Source: Roseiarcus sp963780825 (lineage in GTDB: Bacteria > Pseudomonadota > Alphaproteobacteria > Rhizobiales > Beijerinckiaceae). Taken from it: a stretch of 64,000 bases of DNA. A model generated the notes under the pieces. That model saw only the letters and a program-made list of their open reading frames with translations, had not been told where the DNA came from and ran no database searches. Every line of letters begins with the position of its first letter. Positions within the stretch are counted from its first letter, which is position 1. The position numbers and the translations under genes are program-made. The stretch lies in the NCBI GenBank assembly GCA_963780825.1, contig CAWADL010000003.1:248001-312000 (forward strand), in the 5' to 3' direction. This document shows, piece after piece, positions 62,617-64,000 of the stretch.

Positions 62617-64000
62617 TCGTCGAGGCCGGACATTTCGCACTGACCTTGGCGCTGGCGCTGAGCCTCATCCAGTTCGCCGTGCCGTTCTGGGGCGCGCGGC
62701 GAAACGATCCGACCTTGATGGGCGTGGCGGACGCAACCGCGCTCGGGCAGTTGCTATTCGTCGGCGCCGCCTTCGCCGCGCTCGCCGAGGCGCATCTCGC
62801 TTCAGACTTCTCTGTGCTCAATGTCGCCGAGAATTCACACAGCGCCATGCCCGCGATCTACAAATTCTCCGGCGTCTGGGGCAATCACGAAGGCTCGATG
62901 CTGCTGTGGTCGTTGATCCTGGCGTTGTTCGGCGCCTTGGTCGCAACGACCGGCGGCGGGCTGCCGCAACGCCTGCGCGCCGACGCGCTGGCGATTCAGG
63001 GCCTGATCGGCGCCGCGTTCCTCGCCTTCCTGCTGTTCACGTCGGACCCGTTCGAGCGCCTCAACCCCGCGCCGTTCGAGGGACGCGATCTGAACCCGAT
63101 CCTGCAGGACCCTGGCCTCGCGATCCATCCGCCGATGCTCTACGTCGGCTATGTCGGCTTCTCGATCGTGTTCTCGTTCGCCGCCGCGGCGCTGATCGAA
63201 GGCCGGATCGACGCGGCCTGGGCGCGGTTCGTTCGTCCCTACACGCTGGTCGCCTGGAGCTTTCTCACGCTCGGCATCGCGATGGGTTCCTACTGGGCCT
63301 ATTACACGCTGGGCTGGGGCGGCTTCTGGTTCTGGGACCCGGTGGAGAACGCCTCGCTGATGCCCTGGCTTGCCGGCACCGCGTTCCTGCATTCGGTCGC
63401 CGTGATGGAAAAGCGCGACGCGCTAAAGGTCTGGTCGATCTTTCTCGCCATCCTCGCTTTCTCGTTCTCGCTGCTCGGCACGTTTCTGGTGCGCTCCGGC
63501 GTGCTGACGTCGGTGCATGCGTTCGCCAGCGACCCGAAGCGCGGCGTGTTCATCCTGATGATCCTCGGCTTCTTCATCGCCGGCTCGCTGGCGCTGTTTG
63601 CCTGGCGCGCGCCGGTGCTCAAACAAGGCGGCCTGTTCGCGCCGGTCTCGCGCGAAGGCGCGCTGGTGGTCAACAATCTGTTCCTGACGAGCGCCTGTGC
63701 GAGCGTGCTGGTCGGCACGCTGTATCCGCTCGCCCTGGAGCAGGTGACGGGCGCGAAAATCTCGGTCGGCGCGCCGTTCTTCAACATGAGCTGCGGCGTG
63801 CTGTTGTTGGCGGCCGCGTTCCTGACGCCGTTCGGCTATTCGCTGGCCTGGAAGCGAGGAGATCTGCTCGGGGTCGTGCAGCGGCTGACCGTGGCGATGG
63901 CGGGCGGCGTGGCGACCTTGGTTGGGTTGTTGGCGGCCACCAAGGGCGGCCCGGTGCTTGCGCCCATCGCCGCGGCGCTGGCTATTTTTGTCATGCTCGG
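62613..64000 (+). CDS. ccmF: Heme lyase CcmF, C-terminus beyond the window
   Basis: CcmF is the integral membrane heme ligase. The visible 462 residues have at least ten membrane helices and the WWD heme-handling motif WGGFWFWDPVENASLMPW (about 230-248), with further conserved HPPMLYVGYVGF and RSGVLTSVHAF stretches. The ATG overlaps the ccmE stop. The frame is open to the last base, so the end (normally about 650 residues) and further ccm genes lie outside the window. Confidence 0.95.
   Translation, partial: MIVEAGHFALTLALALSLIQFAVPFWGARRNDPTLMGVADATALGQLLFVGAAFAALAEAHLASDFSVLNVAENSHSAMPAIYKFSGVWGNHEGSMLLWSLILALFGALVATTGGGLPQRLRADALAIQGLIGAAFLAFLLFTSDPFERLNPAPFEGRDLNPILQDPGLAIHPPMLYVGYVGFSIVFSFAAAALIEGRIDAAWARFVRPYTLVAWSFLTLGIAMGSYWAYYTLGWGGFWFWDPVENASLMPWLAGTAFLHSVAVMEKRDALKVWSIFLAILAFSFSLLGTFLVRSGVLTSVHAFASDPKRGVFILMILGFFIAGSLALFAWRAPVLKQGGLFAPVSREGALVVNNLFLTSACASVLVGTLYPLALEQVTGAKISVGAPFFNMSCGVLLLAAAFLTPFGYSLAWKRGDLLGVVQRLTVAMAGGVATLVGLLAATKGGPVLAPIAAALAIFVML

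Overview
The window is 64 kb of GC-rich DNA from an alphaproteobacterium, most likely of the order Hyphomicrobiales (Rhizobiales). The evidence is a PhyR-NepR-EcfG general stress response locus with GGAAC-N16-CGTT promoters, several dispersed palindrome families of the kind common in that order, a ccmIEF cytochrome c maturation operon, and gene families typical of soil or plant-associated members. The genus cannot be fixed from the sequence.

Layout. 0-5 kb: mogA, a DUF6165 gene, then a minus-strand block of an MFS transporter, two tandem exported 5-hydroxyisourate hydrolases and a Gfo/Idh/MocA oxidoreductase. 5-9.9 kb: a FUSC-family membrane protein, an acyl-CoA dehydrogenase and a medium-chain reductase. 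9.9-17.5 kb: a nucleobase/nucleoside module (cytosine deaminase-like amidohydrolase, a BMP-type ABC transporter, a nucleoside deaminase) interrupted by a mazEF pair whose mazF is shattered. 17.5-29.4 kb: a general stress response (GSR) island with a 28-residue membrane peptide, a BON protein, glgX, a single-domain response regulator, phyR, nepR-ecfG, a HisKA_2-type sensor protein with a degenerate ATPase domain, glgA and a zinc-ribbon metallopeptidase, followed by an RHH regulator and a PHB depolymerase-type esterase. Seven EcfG-type promoters can be read directly in this island. 29.5-41 kb: maeB, kup, a VOC protein, a CDGSH protein, rplS, an FG-GAP-like repeat protein, folP-folK and a P450. 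41-50.6 kb: a surface or secretion cluster (GT2, SGNH-like and FkbH-like genes, with a beta-helix-like protein transcribed divergently), then an FMN-binding glutamate synthase-like gene. 50.8-64 kb: housekeeping genes (nth, DUF2244, a DsbD N-domain protein, yqgE, recF, a 2-hydroxyacid dehydrogenase, rpsA), a MASE4 hybrid histidine kinase and ccmI-ccmE-ccmF, the last running off the window.

Two properties cut across the window. First, almost every intergenic gap holds a palindromic repeat. At least six families are present, and one element sits inside another between 21-bp direct repeats. Second, ten genes contain frame breaks. Outside mazF nearly all are single inserted bases, and removing them restores the usual family length, so assembly or sequencing error is the likeliest cause. 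These genes are annotated as one feature each across the break. No tRNA, rRNA, CRISPR array, IS transposase or prophage gene was found.
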